From Streptomyces sp. WAC08241 (GTDB lineage: Bacteria; Actinomycetota; Actinomycetes; Streptomycetales; Streptomycetaceae), in contig CP042279.1 in assembly GCA_007858575.1 (NCBI GenBank), forward strand, positions 806,001 through 870,000: a DNA stretch of 64,000 nt, written 5' to 3'. The notes below the pieces were generated by a model, which saw nothing but the letters and a program-made list of their open reading frames with translations, was not told the DNA's origin and made no database searches. The position numbers and the translations under genes are program-made. Shown piece by piece: positions 61,350 to 64,000 of this stretch (within the stretch, counting starts at the first letter, position 1; each line of letters begins with the position of its first letter).

Positions 61350-64000
61350 TGGAGTCGGCTGAAATCCGCCGCCGCTGGCTGAGCTTCTTCGAGGAGCGCG
61401 GGCACACCGTCGTCCCTTCGGCGTCGCTCATCGCGGACGACCCGACTCTGCTCCTCGTCCCCGCCGGCATGGTGCCCTTCAAGCCCTACTTCCTGGGCGA
61501 GGTCAAGCCGCCCTTCTCGCGCGCCTCCAGCGTGCAGAAGTGCGTGCGCACCCCGACATCGAAGAGGTCGGCAAGACCACCCGCCACGGCACGTTCTTCC
61601 AGATGTGCGGCAACTTCTCCTTCGGCGACTACTTCAAGGAAGGCGCCATCAAGCTCGCCTGGGAGCTGCTGACCACCCCGGTGGAGCACGGCGGCTACGG
61701 GCTGGAGCCGGAGAAGCTCTGGATCACCGTCTACCAGGAGGACGACGAGGCCGAGCAGATCTGGCGCGACGTCGTCGAGCGTCCCCGCCGAGCGCATCCA
61801 GCGCCTCGGCAAGAAGGACAACTACTGGTCCATGGGCGTTCCCGGCCCCTGCGGCCCCTGCTCCGAGATCAACTACGACCGCGGCCCCGAGTTCGGCGCC
61901 GAGGGCGGCCCGGCCGTCAACGACGAGCGGTACGTGGAGATCTGGAACCTGGTCTTCATGCAGTACGAGCGCGGGGAGGGCTCCGGCAAGGAGGACTTCC
62001 CGATCCTCGGCGAGCTGCCGTCGAAGAACATCGACACGGGCCTCGGCCTGGAGCGCCTGGCGATGATCCTCCAGGGCGTCCAGAACATGTACGAGACGGA
62101 CACCCTCAAGGTCGTCATCGACAAGGCCACCGAGCTGACCGGCGTCCGGTACGGCAGCAGCCACGAGAGCGACGTCTCGCTCCGCGTGGTCGCCGACCAC
62201 ATGCGCACCTCCGTCATGCTCATCGGCGACGGCGTCACCCCCGGCAACGAGGGCCGCGGCTACGTGCTGCGCCGCATCATGCGCCGCGCCGTCCGCAACA
62301 TGCGCCTGCTCGGCGCCACCGGTCCGGTCGTCCAGGACCTCGTCGACACCGTGATCGACACGATGGGCGAGCAGTACCCCGAGCTGGTCACCGACCGCAA
62401 GCGCATCGAGACCGTCGCCCTCGCCGAAGAGGCCGCCTTCCTGAAGGCCCTCAAGGGCGGCACCAACATCCTCGACACCGCCGTCACCGAGACCAAGGCC
62501 TCCGGCGGCACGGTCCTCTCCGGCGACAAGGCGTTCCTGCTCCACGACACCTGGGGCTTCCCGATCGACCTCACCCTGGAGATGGCCGCCGAGCAGGGCC
62601 TCTCCGTGGACGAGAACGGCTTCCGCCGCCTGATGAAGGAGCAGCGGGACCGGGCCAAGGCCGACGCCAAGGCCAAGAAGACCGGCCACGCCGACATGAC
62701 CGCGTACCGGGAGATCGCCGACACCAGCGGCGCCACCCGGTTCACCGGGTACACCAACACCGAGGGCGAGACCACGGTCGTCGGCCTCCTCGTCAACGGC
62801 GTCCCCTCGCCGGCCGCCACCGAGGGCGACGAGGTCGAGGTCGTCCTCGACCGCACCCCGTTCTACGCCGAGGGCGGCGGCCAGATCGCCGACCAGGGCC
62901 GCATCAAGCTGCACAGCGGCGCCGTCATCGACATCCGCGACGTGCAGCAGCCGGTCCCCGGCGTCTCGGTGCACAAGGGCTCCGTCCAGGTCGGCGAGGT
63001 GACCGTGGGCGCCACCGCCTACGCCGCCATCGACGTGCGCCGCCGCCGGGCCATCGCCCGCGCCCACTCGGCCACCCACCTCACCCACCAGGCCCTGCGC
63101 GACGCCCTCGGCCCCACGGCCGCCCAGGCCGGTTCCGAGAACCAGCCCGGCCGTTTCGCTTCGACTTCGGCTCGCCGAACGCCGTCCCCGGCGCCGTCCT
63201 CACCGACGTCGAGCAGAAGATCAACGAGGTCCTCTCGCGCGAGCTGGAGGTCCACGCCGAGGTCATGCCGATCGACGAGGCCAAGCGCCAGGGCGCCATC
63301 GCCGAGTTCGGCGAGAAGTACGGCGAGCAGGTCCGCGTCGTCACCATCGGCGACTTCTCCAAGGAGCTGTGCGGCGGCACCCACGTCCACAACACCGCCC
63401 AGCTCGGCCTGGTGAAGCTGCTCGGCGAGTCCTCCATCGGCTCCGGCGTGCGCCGCATCGAGGCCCTCGTCGGCGTCGACGCGTACAACTTCCTCGCCAA
63501 GGAGCACGGTCGTCGCCCAGCTCCAGGAGCTGGTCAAGGGCCGCCCGGAGGAGCTGCCGGAGAAGATCTCCGCCATGCTCGGCAAGTTGAAGGACGCCGA
63601 GAAGGAGATCGAGAAGTTCCGCGCGGAGAAGGTCCTCCAGGCCGCCGCCGGCCTCGTCGACTCCGCCCGCGACGTCCGCGGCGTCGCCCTGGTCACCGGC
63701 CAGGTACCGGACGGCACCACCGCCGACGACCTGCGCAGGCTGGTCCTCGACGTGCGCGGCCGGATCTCCGGTGGCCGCCCGGCCGTCGTCGCCCTGTTCA
63801 CCACGGTCAACGGCAAGCCGCTGACGGTCACCGCCACCAACGAGGCCGCCCGCGAGCGCGGCCTCAAGGCCGGCGAGCTGGTCCGCACGGCCGCCAAGAC
63901 CCTCGGCGGCGGTGGCGGCGGCAAGCCGGACGTCGCCCAGGGCGGCGGCCAGAACCCGGAGGCCGTCGGCGAGGCCATCGCCGCCGTCGAGCGCCTCGTG
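61349..64000 (+). CDS. alaS: Alanyl-tRNA synthetase (5' part, runs off the window)
   Basis: ATG 61349 overlaps the preceding stop. [48 protein letters not shown]; class II core [61 protein letters not shown]; editing domain [18 protein letters not shown] (HxxxH) and [25 protein letters not shown] (CxxxH zinc site). The C-Ala domain begins near 63690; the last codons reach 64000. About 885 residues seen. Frame changes near 61550, 61780, 63155 and 63510. Confidence 0.95.

Overview
The window is chromosomal core DNA from a Streptomyces-type actinomycete. The evidence is very high GC (GC-rich third positions), frequent GTG starts, a complete ssgB sporulation gene, small PGPGW and other Streptomyces-type membrane proteins, and an order (metQ - cobalamin/siroheme genes - kinase - pabBC - ssgB - thrS - pgsA/pimA - pdxST - yebC - ruvCAB - yajC/secDF - apt - relA - hisS - rarA - rpsD - alaS) that, from memory, follows the S. 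coelicolor SCO1557-to-SCO1501 interval backwards. I see no biosynthetic cluster, prophage, integrase, CRISPR array or complete insertion sequence.

Layout. 1-8.7 kb: end of a methionine-transporter lipoprotein, a GNAT protein, tetrapyrrole/cobalamin genes (CbiE-CbiT fusion, a BluB-CobT fusion with a long Pro/Glu-rich head, a siroheme/cobalamin methyltransferase) and an SpoU-type RNA methyltransferase. 8.7-19 kb: Ser/Thr kinase, small membrane protein, APH-like kinase, zinc-ribbon protein, five clustered tRNA genes (Gly, Cys, three Val-GAC), pabB-pabC, a second GNAT protein, a DsbA-like protein, a CGNR regulator and ssgB. 19-25 kb: two tRNA-Val(CAC) genes, a huge membrane protein, a START-like protein, an exonuclease, a DUF4365 protein and a Pro/Gly-repeat protein. 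25-33 kb: thrS with an unusual leader, a K+ channel, a HIT protein, a membrane protein and an EF-G paralogue. 33-47 kb: the phosphatidylinositol mannoside operon (pgsA-patA-pimA), vitamin B6 synthesis (pdxS-pdxT), Holliday junction processing (ruvCAB), protein export (yajC-secDF), adenine salvage. 47-64 kb: relA, a DUF349 protein, a cyclophilin, an MBL hydrolase, hisS, a VKOR protein, rarA, an iron-boxed DUF2470 gene divergent from rpsD, a STAND ATPase, DUF948, DUF6167 and most of alaS.

The sequence carries dozens of single-base indels. Most large conserved genes continue in another frame after a G or C run that is one base short (often G5 read as G4, or C6 as C5). Essential genes (thrS, hisS, alaS, rpsD, secD, ruvB, relA) are affected in the same way as everything else, so I treat these as sequencing or assembly errors and give whole-gene coordinates. 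Shift positions are approximate.

Most notable: the thrS leader (25422-25486) can fold into two successive hairpins, each showing a 7-base anticodon-like loop with U33 and CGU, an anticodon for threonine. This looks like a tRNA-mimicking operator analogous to the one known for E. coli thrS. Other points are a 100-nt long-stem element at 6263-6362, an iron box shared by a DUF2470 gene and rpsD, operator-like palindromes at 17763 and 21829, tandem repeats after pimA, repeat expansions inside coding regions, and an in-frame amber codon in DUF6167.
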